64,000 nucleotides of DNA from Toxonevra muliebris (taxonomy: Eukaryota > Arthropoda > Insecta > Diptera > Pallopteridae): positions 124,001 through 188,000 of the forward strand of contig CAVNUY010000013.1 of the NCBI GenBank assembly GCA_963691655.1, written 5' to 3'. The number at the start of each line of letters is the position of its first letter. The first letter of the stretch is position 1. Position numbers and translations under genes: made by a program. The notes under the pieces are model-generated. The model was not told where the DNA came from, ran no database searches, and saw only the letters and a list, made by a program, of their open reading frames with translations. This document shows positions 35,806 through 46,935 of the stretch, piece after piece.

Positions 35806-36531
35806 GTATACATACACAAATTCAAAGACAAATGAGAGAGAAAAGATATAAGCAGAGAACAAAAACAAACAATAACGAACTCATGGCGAAACTATAACAG
35901 GTGATAGCAGCGTCAGCTCTGTCTTCTTCTTCTCTAGTTTTTTTTATATAAAGATAATCTTAACTGTCAAAATCGTTTTTTTTTTTGTTTCGTTTTCCAT
36001 GCATTTGTTCCTGTGTTTTTGGCAATTAAGATTTTTAGCAACAACAAAGTAGCGTGTTGTTTTTGTTACTTTGTACTTGTTGTAGTGCTGCTACCACCAT
36101 GTTAAATCCGCCTTGAACGAACTTTTTCTTTTCGTTTTTGCTGGAATCGAAACAAAAAATCGTAAAACCAGCAACAAGGTGCATTACTGATGGTTTGACA
36201 GCGACGGTTGTCGACACATCCAGCGGACAAAAATGTATGAATGGATGAGTTTGACGTGTTTGATAAAACAAATATTTAACATTTCTTTTGGCCAATAACA
36301 TTCAGCATTTGCAGTTTTTATATATTATAAGTACTTTTGAATCTTTTTCTACTGATATCATGAATTGTTATTACTATTTTCAACATTTTACATAAATGTG
36401 TGTAAATAAGTATATTTAGCTAAAATGTTGAAACTTTTCATATTTCATATACTTGTAAATAAATTATCCTCCTTGTGCATTTTGTTACATTCATACCAAC
36501 AAATCTTTGTCTTACTTAATTGTTTGTTTAC
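35806..36531 (+). repeat. Family Y, copy 1
   Basis: Starts with GTATACATACACAAATTCAA, shared with the copy at 46343. Core words include GGTTTGACAGCGACGGTTGT, TATGAATGGATGAGTTTGAC and CTTTTTCTACTGAT. The right end is cut by the MITE at 36535. No coding frame. Confidence 0.75.
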
Positions 36532-36534
36532 ATA

Positions 36535-37155
36535 AGCCCTATTCACTCTTTGGAGTAAAGCGCTGAGTAACGGAGTAAAAAAGTAATGTTTTACTCTAGA
36601 GCGTGAACGCCTCTAAAACTAAAAAAGTACTCTCTGGAGTAAAAGTCAAAAAATATATTTTTCATTATTTGTTTACTTTTTTTCCATTGAAAAAGTTTGT
36701 ATTAAAAGTGCAAAAACATCCTTTAATGCTAGAAGCTGTTTGCAAATTTAAGTGTGTTGAAGGTGAAAAGAAGATAAAATTGATTCGCAATAGTTTTCAA
36801 ACGTTCTTATAAATAAAAACATGAGCAGAAATTCAAAATTTTTTCATTTCATATTGTTGACAGCTTTTTTTTATTTTCTCTGCGATCAATGTTCCCAATT
36901 AAAAGCGCCAGGAACAAAACTTTTGTTTTTATTTTTTGTTGTCGTACAAATCGAAAAGTAGGCAACACTAATTTTCTCTCTTACTCAGAGTAACAGAGTA
37001 ACAAATATTTTACTAAAGGGTCGAACTAGAGTAAAAAAGTAAAGTGTGAGTAAAAGTAAATGTCGTATATTTTGTTTTTGTAGAGTAATTTTGCTTTACA
37101 CTTTTACTCTGTTACTCCGTTAACCAGCACTTTACTCTAAAGAGTGAACAGAGCT
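36535..37155. mobile_element. 621-bp MITE with AGCYCTRTTCAC ends
   Basis: Left end AGCCCTATTCACTCTTTGGA; right end on the opposite strand AGCTCTGTTCACTCTTTAGA. Similarity continues through GAGTAAAG and GTAACGGAGTAA, giving a terminal inverted repeat of roughly 50 bp. It is flanked by ATA on both sides (36532-36534, 37156-37158). It is probably a Harbinger-type non-autonomous element. A 69-codon frame inside is not meaningful. Confidence 0.75.
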
Positions 37156-37502
37156 ATACAGGCAGGCTCCGCATTTCACTTCCGAGTGAAAGTGAAATGA
37201 AATCACTTCTATTTCACTTCTTAGTGTTCTACGTTTCACTTTCACTCGTTCAAATTCACTCGTTCTTAGAAATGAATTTCTAACTAGTTTAGAGTGTTCT
37301 AGAAACCGAATTCACTTGAAAAAAAGTGATTTGAAATCACTTCAGCAGCGGAACGTGAAAAAAAAGAAACTTGGTAAAAATGTAAGTAAATTTACAAAAA
37401 ATAAAATAAAATTAAAAAAAGGAACCATTTTAATTAAAAAACAAAAAAATTTTAAGGGGAAAACACAAAAATTATGCGCAGGATGCTTTATTTCTAAAGT
37501 TT

Positions 37503-38383
37503 ATGGAGAAACATAAAGATATTGCTAGAGGATTTGTCAAGGGCGATAAGGTGAAAGTGGAGGCGCTTTGGAAGGAGTTGACGACGGATCTAAATAGCAA
37601 TGGTCCACCGCAAAAAGACACGTCTAGTTGGAGAAAAGTAATTGGTAATCACATATTTTTGAATACCATGTTCTTATTTATATACATCAACAGGTGTGGA
37701 TGGATTGGAAAGCTGCTATCCGCAAAAAAGTTGCCCACAACAATTCCGAAGCCAGAGCGACCGGCGGCGGCCCATTCAACAAACACGTTCTTTCTCACAC
37801 TGAGGACTCCATAGCACAAATATGTGGAATTTATACTGTTATTGAGGGCATAACAGGAACTACGGAGTTTGGTGCTCCTTCTGCCTGTGACGACAACAGA
37901 GTAGATATCACCGAGGATCTACCTTCCACATCCAGAACTGCTTCCTCTACTGCTGCCGCTTCCTCTGGTGCTGTGGCTTCTTCTAGTGGTGGCGCTTCAC
38001 CTGACAATACCGGCTCCTCTGCTGCTGGGGCTTCTTCTTCCGCAGCTGTTGGTCCACGAAAACGTCGGCGTGAATATAATGCCAATGATTCCATTACGAA
38101 ATATATAAAGGAACAAACAAGTGCGATGACAACAATAGCGCAGAAAATGAAGGAAAAACACGAAGAAAGTAAGGAAAATCTGCGGTACATGAAGGAAATT
38201 CGCAACCATTCCATGAAGCAATTGACTTCAGCGCTAATTGAAAGCAATGATCAAAACAAAAGGCACCACCTCCGAATAGAAAAACTTCGCCATGACGAAA
38301 TCCTTTTGAAAAGACAGGAATTAGAATTGAAAGAAAAAAAATTGGATTTCAAACAAAGTTTAAACCAAAAAAAAAAAAAGTAA
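37503..38383 (+). CDS. Harbinger Myb/SANT-like DNA-binding protein (two exons)
   Basis: Second protein of the Harbinger element; in this superfamily it binds the transposase and the element ends and helps nuclear import. Exon 1 is 37503-37637, intron 37638-37693 (GTAATT...CAACAG, 56 bp), exon 2 37694-38383; the join is phase 0 and gives 274 aa. The Myb/SANT-like trihelix covers about residues 1-70 (MEKHKDIARGFVKGDK, then WKELTTDL and WRKVWMDWK). A serine/alanine-rich linker follows (about 135-185), then a basic PRKRRRE motif (likely nuclear signal) and a charged coiled coil to the end. The ATG at 37503 was used, but the open frame extends upstream to a stop near 37424 and that extension looks like the first helix. 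The true start may therefore lie in an upstream exon or be non-ATG. Confidence 0.8.
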
Positions 38384-38664
38384 TGTGAAATTTCCTCTAA
38401 GGACATAATAGTTTTTTTTTTTGTTTCTATGTGAATTTTTTATGTTTTTGTTTTTATGTAAATATTTTTTTGTTTTTGTTTTTATATGAATTTTTTATGC
38501 TTAGAAATGTTGCTTACTTTTATACTTATATATGCACATAGATTAATCTATGTATATGCATATTAACTGATCTCAAATTTTTTAAAAAATGAAAAATTAA
38601 ACAAAAATATAGAGAAAAAATTCATGTATTTTTTTTTATATGTACATATAAGTACTTAATTTGT
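38384..38664. other. Spacer between the convergent Harbinger genes
   Basis: T-rich on the + strand (TTTTTATGTTTTTGTTTTTAT units), then ATATGCACATAGATTAATCT, an imperfect palindrome. AATAAA-type polyadenylation signals are not obvious on the + side; the region is short enough to serve both 3' ends. Confidence 0.4.
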
Positions 38665-39837
38665 TTAAAGACGGTTTGCAATGTCATCTCTTATATTGTT
38701 TGCTTCTCCACTAGCTGTATAATCGATAAATTCAGATTCTTCATCACTTTCATCGCTAACGTAACACAATAAATTTGCATCCTGAACTTTGTAGTGTATA
38801 CAGATGTTGTGCAGGGCACAACAGACATTTATAATTTGCACTACTTTTTTTGGCTGGTATTGCAGCAAGCGTGCCAAACATCTAAAGCGACTTTTGAGTA
38901 TGCCGATCGTTCTTTCAACGACATTACGCGCAGACGAATGATTGCCGTTAAATGTGTGCTGCGGTGTACCGATTTGCGGGTCCCTGTACGGCGTCAATAA
39001 AAACGGCTCAAGAGGATACCCAGCATCTCCCAGTAGCCAGATTCCACGCTCGCCACGTTCGAACAAGCTTTCGAAATAGCCGCGAGACTTGCTTACGCTC
39101 CATATCAATGAGTCGTGGCTCGAACCAGGGCGACGGCTATCAACAGCTCTGATCACCATTTCATAATCACATATCTGCAAATGATCAAACAAATATTACT
39201 CACTAACACTTCACTTAAAAATTCAAAGCACTTGCAATCATTGCATTAACGCTGAAATATCCCTTTCTGTTATAAAATAACGTGTGGTCACGATGCGGTT
39301 TTGTTATCCTTACGTGCGTGCCGTCAACGCAGCCTATGACGCCCGGAATTTGGAAGTTTTGCAGAAAATGCCGCTTCGACTGATTTCGCTCACTCTCCGT
39401 CATATTCAAACTTATCCATGGCTCGCAAATTCGCTTTTCTAATATTCCAAGGATGCAGCTTAATATTTTTGAGACGGTACTCCGTCCCAAAGCAACATCA
39501 CTGTCTTTTCCCACTGCTTTTTGGAATCCACCTTCTGCCAGAAACCTTAACGTTGCAGCTAGTTGTATATTAGCTGGTATGGATGATACCTTTAGGCGCG
39601 GTGCTACAACATCCAGTAGCATAAGAAAAGCTTCTTTATTGACCCTGTAGTACGCCTTGAACCTAAAGAAAATTCATTAATCAATTCTGGTTTCACTTAG
39701 TGCTTTTTAGCCACTTACGCTGTTTCTCCCATTTCCAAAGGGTTACAATGGTCACGCAAAATTTTTCTTTTAATTTTTTCTTTTTTGTGACTCTCATTTC
39801 TATCAATTTCCATCGCAAATACAATTAATGCACTCAT
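38665..39837 (-). CDS. PIF/Harbinger DDE transposase (three exons, 351 aa)
   Basis: Catalyses excision and insertion of the element at TWA-like targets in the nucleus. On the - strand: exon 1 39837-39719 (ATG at 39837-39835), intron 39718-39663 (GTAAGT...TTTAG, 56 bp), exon 2 39662-39236, intron 39235-39175, exon 3 39174-38665. The second intron is only open if it uses a GC-AG pair (GCAAGT donor, TTTGCAG acceptor, 61 bp). Phases then agree and the protein is 351 aa, normal for the family. Candidate catalytic residues: D153 in IGCVDGTHV, D232 in LLGDAGYP, E269 in ARNVVERTIG. The usual family motifs RPGSSHDSLIW and LHNICI are present. All three acidic residues and every splice site are intact. 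Confidence 0.9.
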
Positions 39838-40048
39838 TTTGCTAACTTTCACAATTCTTTTTTCCTTTTTTAATTATTTGACAGCAAACAGCTGATTAAA
39901 AATTCATTTTGCAGTGAAATTAAAACGAGTTGGAAAATGAACAGTGAAATTGAAATCACTCGGTTTCTAGAACATGAAAAATAATTTCACTCGGTTTGAA
40001 ATTCACTTTCAATTTCACTTTCACTCGGTTTCTAGAACCTGCCTGATA

Positions 40049-40735
40049 GTATCGTAGCAACGATATATGAAATTTAGCATGTATAAGAGAATTAACCCTG
40101 TATCTCATGTTAAAATCTGATTGTAACAGAAAACAAAAGCAAAGAATAAGAAGAAGAGATGTGTTTTTATTGTTTTCCCGATAGTTGACGAAAATAAGCC
40201 ATTACAGAATTTCATGTTTAACATTTTCAATCGTTTTAACATTGCACCTCGTTGTGGTTCTACATTTTGTAGCGAACTGAAAAAAGGCATTTGCCAAATA
40301 TCATATTAAGAAGAAGATTTGTTGTTGTGAATGTAAAAAAATGTACAAGGAGGATAATTTGTTTAAAAGTTCATAAAATATGAAAAGTTCCAACATTTTA
40401 GCTAAATACATTCAACATTTTATCTCCATATACTTATTTACAAATATTTAGGTAAAATGTTGAAAATAGTAATAACAATTTCTTCGTATTTTGATTGCAT
40501 GAAATCAGTAGAAAAAGATTCAAAAGTACTTATATGAAATATGCAAAACCGCAACCAAACATTTACATATTTGTAGATAAAGAATATATAAACACTGTAA
40601 ATGTTGAATGCTATTTGCCAAAAGAAATGTAAAATATTTGTTTTATCGTACACGTTAAACCCATCCATTCATACATTTTTGTCCGCTGGATGTGTCGACA
40701 ACAGTGCTGTCGTTTTGTAAATTTTAAGGGGAGGA
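40049..40735 (-). repeat. Family Y, copy 2 (inverted)
   Basis: Reverse complement of much of 36180-36530 and 46453-46935. Shared words include ACATTGCACCTCGTTGTGGT, AGTAGAAAAAGATTCAAAAG and TTTTTGTCCGCTGGATGTGT. With copy 1 it forms an inverted pair around the MITE and the Harbinger element. Confidence 0.75.
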
Positions 40736-41485
40736 ATTTTTCCTTTCGAGCGGAAGATTTTGCTTGACAAGGGAGGAATTATTCAAAATGACTTAAAAGT
40801 TTTCAGCTAAGTTTTACTTAGATAATTACTAACAGTTCCAATAATGTATAGAAAGTTTTTTTTTTACAAATTCAGTCATATAAAAGTTATGAAAAATAAA
40901 CAAGTTCATACAAAAACAAAATATTTCTTCTTTGGAAATAAACGGTGCAATATAAATTATTAATATTGGTAAATAATAATAAAAAAAAAACAATGATGAT
41001 TAAAAACTAAAACTAACATTTCTTCACTCTTCACAAAACTAGACATAGAAACATTAGATGTTATTTGTGGTATTTTTTAGCCAGCTCATTCGAAAGGACC
41101 CAGTTGGTTGCATAAATTTTCTAACATTCCCTTACCTACCATTACTACATTAAGAGTTGCAGTCAGCAAGGAATTTATAGATATTTATTAAATAGGCAAT
41201 TACTTTTACACAGTTTTTCTACTATTGATTTCAATTGTCAAAAATTACAAACATTAACACAAAGACAACCAAAACCCTCAGGACATGGAATGCGAACTTT
41301 TAAATTTTGACAGTAACCCAACGGCAAATAAAACAGCTAGTCCTAATAACAAATATTTCACAGACATAAACGAAATGAAAATAACGCAACAGAAAACATT
41401 TAGTTTTATTTACGTTTATTTTGCATATAACTCAAAAATTCAAGAATATGAAATAGGAGGATTTTTTCCAATTGGGAAGGACAAG
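40736..41485. other. Intron stretch, nothing recognised
   Basis: AT-rich. The 71-codon frame at 41285-41500 has no recognisable motif. Confidence 0.4.
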
Positions 41486-41660
41486 AGGATTGAGATTTGA
41501 GCGGAGTACGAATACTCCGATCAGAGTACCTTCGGCAGCACTGGTCGACAACCGTCGCTGTCAAACCATTGGTGTTGCACCTCGTTGCTGGATCCTACGT
41601 TTCTTTGTTCCAATTTTAACAAGAGCGAATAGCGACTTCTTTACAATCTATACTCTTTCT
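41486..41660 (-). repeat. Family Y fragment
   Basis: Contains GTCGACAACCGTCGCTGTCA and TTGCACCTCGTTGCTG, the inverted core of family Y, followed by a segment similar to 46400-46440 (AATCTATACTCTTT). Confidence 0.65.
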
Positions 41661-42143
41661 TCAAAGTAACGAAACACACCAAAGCATTGTATTTATCGTT
41701 GTAAAAATCATTGCTTTAGCGGGAGTAGAATATACATACATTAGTGATGGGTTTTTCGATACGATCGTAATTTTTTCAGTACACTTTGAGGTTCGAAATA
41801 CGTCAGTACATAGCAAGATTTTCGGTTCATTTTCGTACAATTCTTTTTATACAAATTTTTTTTTAATATACCACGTTTTTAAAACGGACTAAAAAGTAAC
41901 AAATAATTTCTTCTTGCCCCATACATATTTATAACATTCTTATTAATTATTCTTGAAAATATGTAATTATGAATTTTAGTAGGTCTAAAAATATTTGCAT
42001 GATTTAAAACAAAAAACGTGCGTCGCATGCAATATGAAATTGATGAATGATTAAGTCGCTACCAATTTTACCTATATCCATAAGTGTCCCACGCTTTTCG
42101 TTTTAAATCATGCAAATATTTTCAGACCTACTAATATTCATAA

Positions 42144-44374
42144 CTAGCTGGGCTTCGCCCAGCTTCGTTGGACGGACCTGGCAAAGTAGGGATAATGCAA
42201 AAATTACAACAACTAAAACTTTTGCAAAAGTTATATCTATATGAGCGTGCCAGTCTCCGATCAAAATCGAATCATTGCACTAATCATTCATATCATTTAC
42301 ATGAGTAGTTCCACTTCCACGTGTTTAATGATGTCAACATTCTACTCAGTTATTGCTATCAACATCCCATTTTAACATACAAACCTTCACCATCTTTCTT
42401 ACTATGGCTCTCTAATAACTATCAACATACATCCTTTACAATTAAATTTTGATTGCTTGCCTCATTATGGTTCCCTTATCGCTGCCTTAATTTGTTAAAG
42501 CTATAACACGCTTTTTCAAATTTTACAGGAGAAGCAAAAAACATTTTTGTATTTGGAGTACTATTTCGAGAATTTGTAATTTAAACTAAAAGAAAAGATT
42601 GCAAGTTTTCAGTGTAGGTTTCTAAAATTTTCGGTACAGAGCACATTTTTTATCATAATCCATTGAAAACTCTATACTGAAAAACTGATGTTAGAGCTTT
42701 AGCAAAATAAGGCAGAGATATATATATATACCTTTTGAAGCATTTCCTTTGTATGCCAAAACACTTCCACATTCTGCCCAACAATTACTACTAACCCTCG
42801 GCCTTCACACACAAACTGCCAGTGTGTTCTTTGCAATGGTTTCTCAGGTATACAGTTTCAAACATTTTCTTAGCATGGGAGGTGTCACGCATATTTTATT
42901 TATTCCATTAATTTTTTTTTCTGGCATTTTCCATTGGCAATCAATGCTCTCCTACCATAAATAATTTAGGAAATATACCGTATAAAACCGAGGTGTAGCA
43001 GTCACTAACTCAAGTCTACCCATACTTTACCCACCAAATTCCATTGACAAATCATATTATCATTCCAAATCTTAGTACTGAACTAAAAATAGTTTCTAAG
43101 AAATATATATAAAAGCATTAGAGTTGAACGGAAAAGGCCACGCCTATCCGTATTTTTTCATAGAACGCCATTGACAAATAAAGTTTTTTAGAGACGTGCC
43201 ACAAATGAATACTGAGATATTCCATGGCTAAAACTCAGATTATATAGAAGATGCCATGTTCCCTTTTTTCAATTTCACAGACCTTTTTCCTGCAGCGTTA
43301 CATTGCCAATTAACATCCTTGTACTAAATCTCTGGTTGTGGAAATATACCCAAAAATCGAGTTACAGTTTTATATAATAGTATAAAAAAATTAATTACTT
43401 GTATAAAAAAAGAATCACTTGGTGGGTTCACCTGTAGTGAGATTCGAACTCATGACACCAAAAAAACTTACAATATCTTTCAACAACCACAGCTTTAATC
43501 TCCTTTTTAACTCACTAAGTCACAAACCTACACAAAATAACGTGATCACATTAGTAATATATAATAATTTCTTTTGTGTGTTTGCATGTTTTATATTCAC
43601 CTTCGTCGGTATTTGTTTTTTGTTGTATATTTATTTTTTTTTCCACCACACCGAAAAGAAAAATATATATCTATTGAAAAAAAAAAATTATTTGATCCGC
43701 CCCAAGTGGGATTCGAACTCACTATTATACAACTCCTCCCTATATCCACTACTTTACCCTTCCTTCTAACCAACTCATCCACACACCACTATGAAATATG
43801 GAATACTGTGATCAAATTAGTAATATGTAGTTACATTCATGCAAATGAAAAAGAATTTCAAACGCAAAGCTCATACGCATTCTTTTCTGCTTTGTGTTTG
43901 TGTGGTGGAAATCACAGGGAGCGATTTAGAGGAGAAATGAAAAGAAATGAAATAAAAATCATTGTTATTAGTTCTAGGAAAAACATAAATATTTACAATA
44001 ACAAATGTAAAGCGAACAAATTTTTAATATAAAAATGCATTTTACAGGTAAACTATTAATTTTAGCTGTATGCCACCACTGCCTTTATTTTAGCAAACAT
44101 TAAGATCTATAATCTTTCTATACATAATTTTTATGTACCTCTTATAGTTTAAGCAGCATTTTGCATTAAGTAGCTAAATTTTATAAAAAATCTGACTTTG
44201 GTCCAAATAATGGTCTATATTAAAGAAACTACTTGAAATTAACTTAAAATAAATATCGACTTAACTCGACAAATGTCCAAAGCAAATACATACTAAATTT
44301 CATGACAATCCGTTGCGTAATATAGAAACCTATTAGGACTAAACATTTAACAGCCTCTATTTTATATATATAGA
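42144..44374 (-). mobile_element. Non-autonomous Helitron
   Basis: Read on the - strand the element starts TCTATATATATAAAATAG and ends with the hairpin GCTGGGCGAAGCCCAGC directly followed by CTAG. The host bases are A before the TC and T after the CTAG. TC start, terminal hairpin, CTRR end and A/T insertion point are the marks of rolling-circle transposons. Length 2,231 bp. No Rep/helicase frame was found, so it relied on another element. It carries tRNA-like segments near 43420-43790. Confidence 0.75.
43420..43790 (-). repeat. Two tRNA-like segments inside the Helitron
   Basis: On the - strand two B-box-like words (GAGTTCGAATCTCACTACAG near 43432-43451, and GAGTTCGAATCCCACTTGGG near 43703-43722) are each preceded by possible A boxes (TTAGTGAGTTAAAAAGG; ATGAGTTGGTTAGAAGG) about 60-70 nt upstream. 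Stems pair poorly. They look like decayed tRNA or SINE heads about 270 bp apart. Confidence 0.5.
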
Positions 44375-44470
44375 TTACATATTTTCAAGACAATCTGTAT
44401 GGGGTTATGAATCTGTATGGTGTTATAAATATGTATGGGGCAAGAAGAAATTATTTTATACTTGTTTGAT

Positions 44471-45051
44471 GTGTAAACATTTTAGCTCACGGTATGGGCA
44501 AAATTTCAAATGTATAAAATGTAAGAATAACTGTAACGTAAGAAGAGAGTGAGAAATTAAAATACGAGCGGAGTTTGTTTGTTTATGTTTCGATCAATTT
44601 ACTCACACACATATGTACATACGAAAACAAAATATGTGTATACATTTATTCGTGACAGAATTATTTGTTGGTGTTAAACGTGTGGAGATCGACTATACAT
44701 ACAAGCAGAGAAGTCAACGTAGCAAACACAGGTGTTTGATAGGTTTTGAATTCGGTTAGTTAGATTGGATTAAAATTAAGTATTTTTTAAAATATAAAAA
44801 CAATACAAAATGATAAGTAATAAGGAATCTAGGTTTCAATAAATGCATAAACAAAATGTAGTGATAATGATAGCAAACCACGGCATTATAAAATTTTTGC
44901 TTTGTGCATTAATCTTAGAAAGTCTGTTCGGTACAAATTTTGCAATCGATTTTAAACTAACTTCCCGATGAGCTATAGACTTGAAACTTTAAATATAGTT
45001 CAGAACTGGAAGACAATGCAATATGAAATATCTAAAATATATATAAATATA
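44471..45051. other. Intron stretch, nothing recognised
   Basis: AT-rich sequence without a repeat match in the window or a coding frame. Confidence 0.4.
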
Positions 45052-45362
45052 ATAGGTTAGGTTGGAGTGGCTGTCGAGAGACACACTTAGGCCTGAACGG
45101 CCCATTGTGATACCACATAGTTGGACCTACAGTTTAACGCCGATTCCGAACGGCGGTGTGGCAATTTTTTATCGGCTTGGTGGTTTTGCCATTACCAACC
45201 AATGTGTGTACTTGTACACTATCTTATAATTCTCATATACTTCATATTAATAGTGAATATAAGAAAGTAATGAAAATTAACCACCAGACGAAGACGGGAA
45301 TCGAACCCGAACCTCCCAGATGAAAGTCTAGTGCACTATCCACTAGGCTATCGAGGTCGTCT
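45052..45362 (-). repeat. tRNA-derived SINE, copy 2 (inverted)
   Basis: Reverse complement of the family at 31566-31870. Its head is better preserved: CTCGATAGCCTAGTGGATAG and GGTTCGGGTTCGATTCCCG with a TTC anticodon loop. The distal end is GGTTAGGTTGG. Together with copy 1 it makes an inverted pair 13 kb apart in the same intron. Confidence 0.85.
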
Positions 45363-45444
45363 ATAAATATAATAATATTTAAAATATTAGCATCGGAAGT
45401 TTTTCCATTTTTTTTCATAGATATATGTATATGTGTATACATAC

Positions 45445-46342
45445 CAGGGATGCCAAGTCATTTTTTCTTTCTCCCCGATGACTCTCGCGAAATTCCCCGA
45501 TTTTCGGCCAAATTCCCCGATTTTCGACTAAATTCCCCGCACCAGTATAATTTCATTTTATAACAGCACGATTCGCACTTTTCATATAAACATTTTATAT
45601 AAACGAAAAATAACCTTTACGTAGACTTAGAGTTACTCTCGGTCAGAGTTATTTTAAGGGGCCCTGCACTTTCTTGGTTAAAATTTGTTCATCAATTTTT
45701 TTTGGATTGATAAAAAATTTTTTCTGACATGTATTTAAAGACTTCAAGTACAAGAAAAAATTGTGTAATAATTAAAAAAAAAAATTATGTAAGGGTTTTT
45801 TTGCAGCTTCATAGTAGACGTTTTGAAAATCGTCAAACGCAATGGCGTGCGTGATTGCGGTTCACTGGAACATCTAAAAAAATACCATTCGAAAAATTAT
45901 AACTGTAAAATATAAATATAAAATATATATACTTCCACAAAAAATAAAATAGTTCTTCTTCTTTATAATAGCTGACCAAAATTTGCAAGTTTATAGGTTA
46001 CAGTCACCAAAAAATAACAGTTATTAATTAGAAGGGGCTGAACAAAGGCACAGCTAATCCTTTCTGGACGGCTGAAAGAGAAGCCGAAGCACTGCGCGAT
46101 AGCGTTGAACTGTCTGAATACTAAACGTAAACAGTGTTGCATAAAGCAATGTTTTTATGGTGTTGGTTGCGAATGTGCCAGAATTGTATTTAGGAATATA
46201 TATTCTAGACTGTTTGGGGTATTTTAATATTGAAAGCTGAACGGTTTCAAATTCACCGCAAAAAAACAGCTCATTCCCCGATTCCCCGCACTAAGTAAAA
46301 TTCCCCCCAAAACGGGAAATTCCACGCAAGTTGGCATCGTTG
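45445..46342. mobile_element. hAT-like non-autonomous element, copy c (898 bp)
   Basis: Ends CAGGGATGCCAAGTCA and, inverted, CAACGATGCCAACTTGCG. Perfect 8-bp target duplication ATACATAC (45437-45444 and 46343-46350). The interior matches copy a with a short internal loss near 45910. No coding frame. Confidence 0.9.
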
Positions 46343-46935
46343 ATACATACACAAATTCAAAGACAAATGAGAGAACAAAAACAAACAATAACGAACTTTC
46401 TTTTCGTTTTGTTCCGCTTACAAAGAGTATAGATTTTAAAGAGATCGCAAAAATCGTAGAACAGCAGCGAGGTGCAATACCGATGGTGTGACAGCGACGG
46501 TTGTCAACACATCTAGCAGTCAAAAATGTATGAATGGATGAGTTTGACGTGTTTGATGAAATAAATATTTAACATTTCTTTTAGCAAATAACTTTCAACA
46601 TTTACAGTATTTATATATTCTTTATATACAATATGTAAACGTTTTGTTTTGATTTTATGAATTTTATATAAGTACTTTTAAATCTTTTTCTACTGATTTC
46701 ATGAAATCAAAATGCGAAGAAATATTATCACTATTTTCAACATTGTACCTAAATATATGTATGTAAATAAGTATATTTAGCTAAAATATAAATAAATTAT
46801 TCTTCTTGTACATTTTTACATTCATAACAACAAATCTTCTTCTTACTATGTATTTGGCAAATGACTTTATTTCATTTCAGTTTCAAAATGTAGAACCACA
46901 ACAAGGTGCAATGTAAAAACAGTATTTATTGAGTA
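46343..46935 (+). repeat. Family Y, copy 3
   Basis: Begins ATACATACACAAATTCAA and shares GTGTGACAGCGACGGTTGTC and TATGAATGGATGAGTTTGAC with copy 1. GTAGAAC...AACAAGGTGCAAT words occur near both ends in direct orientation (about 46457 and 46889). Confidence 0.75.

Larger units (their letters stand above)
37159..40045. mobile_element. PIF/Harbinger DNA transposon, apparently intact
   Basis: A 2,887-bp element. Ends start CAGGCAGG on both strands, followed by imperfect inverted repeats that share CGAGTGAAAGTGAAAT. The 3-bp flank ATA is repeated (37156-37158 and 40046-40048). It carries the two genes typical of animal Harbingers, convergently arranged: a Myb/SANT-like protein (37503-38383, +) and a DDE transposase (39837-38665, -). 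GAAATTCACTT/TTTCACTTTCACT words in both subterminal regions could be transposase binding sites. Both genes have uninterrupted frames after splicing, so the copy may be young or active. Confidence 0.9.
41853..44470. mobile_element. Family W palindromic MITE, split by a Helitron
   Basis: Left outer part AATATACCACGTTTTTAAAA to CTTGCCCCATAC (41870-41930), and right outer part GTATGGGGCAAGAAGAAATT (44433-44452) as its inverse. The inner arms GTAGGTCTAAAAATATTTGC (41980-41999) and GCAAATATTTTCAGACCTAC (42111-42130) are also inverted, so the original element was nearly a full palindrome. The Helitron occupies 42144-44374. The right terminal ACCACG word is not seen beyond 44470. Confidence 0.7.

Noticed and set aside
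37694..38247. Antisense frames over the Harbinger Myb/SANT-like gene (37831-38247, 37997-38221)
   Set aside because: They are reverse readings of the serine/alanine-rich linker; the sense frame has the domain and splice sites.
18476..45362. tRNA genes at 18476-18548, 31566, 43420-43790 and 45270-45362
   Set aside because: A and B box words are present, but acceptor and T stems pair poorly, and two of the sites are heads of a longer repeated SINE. Not called as functional tRNA genes.
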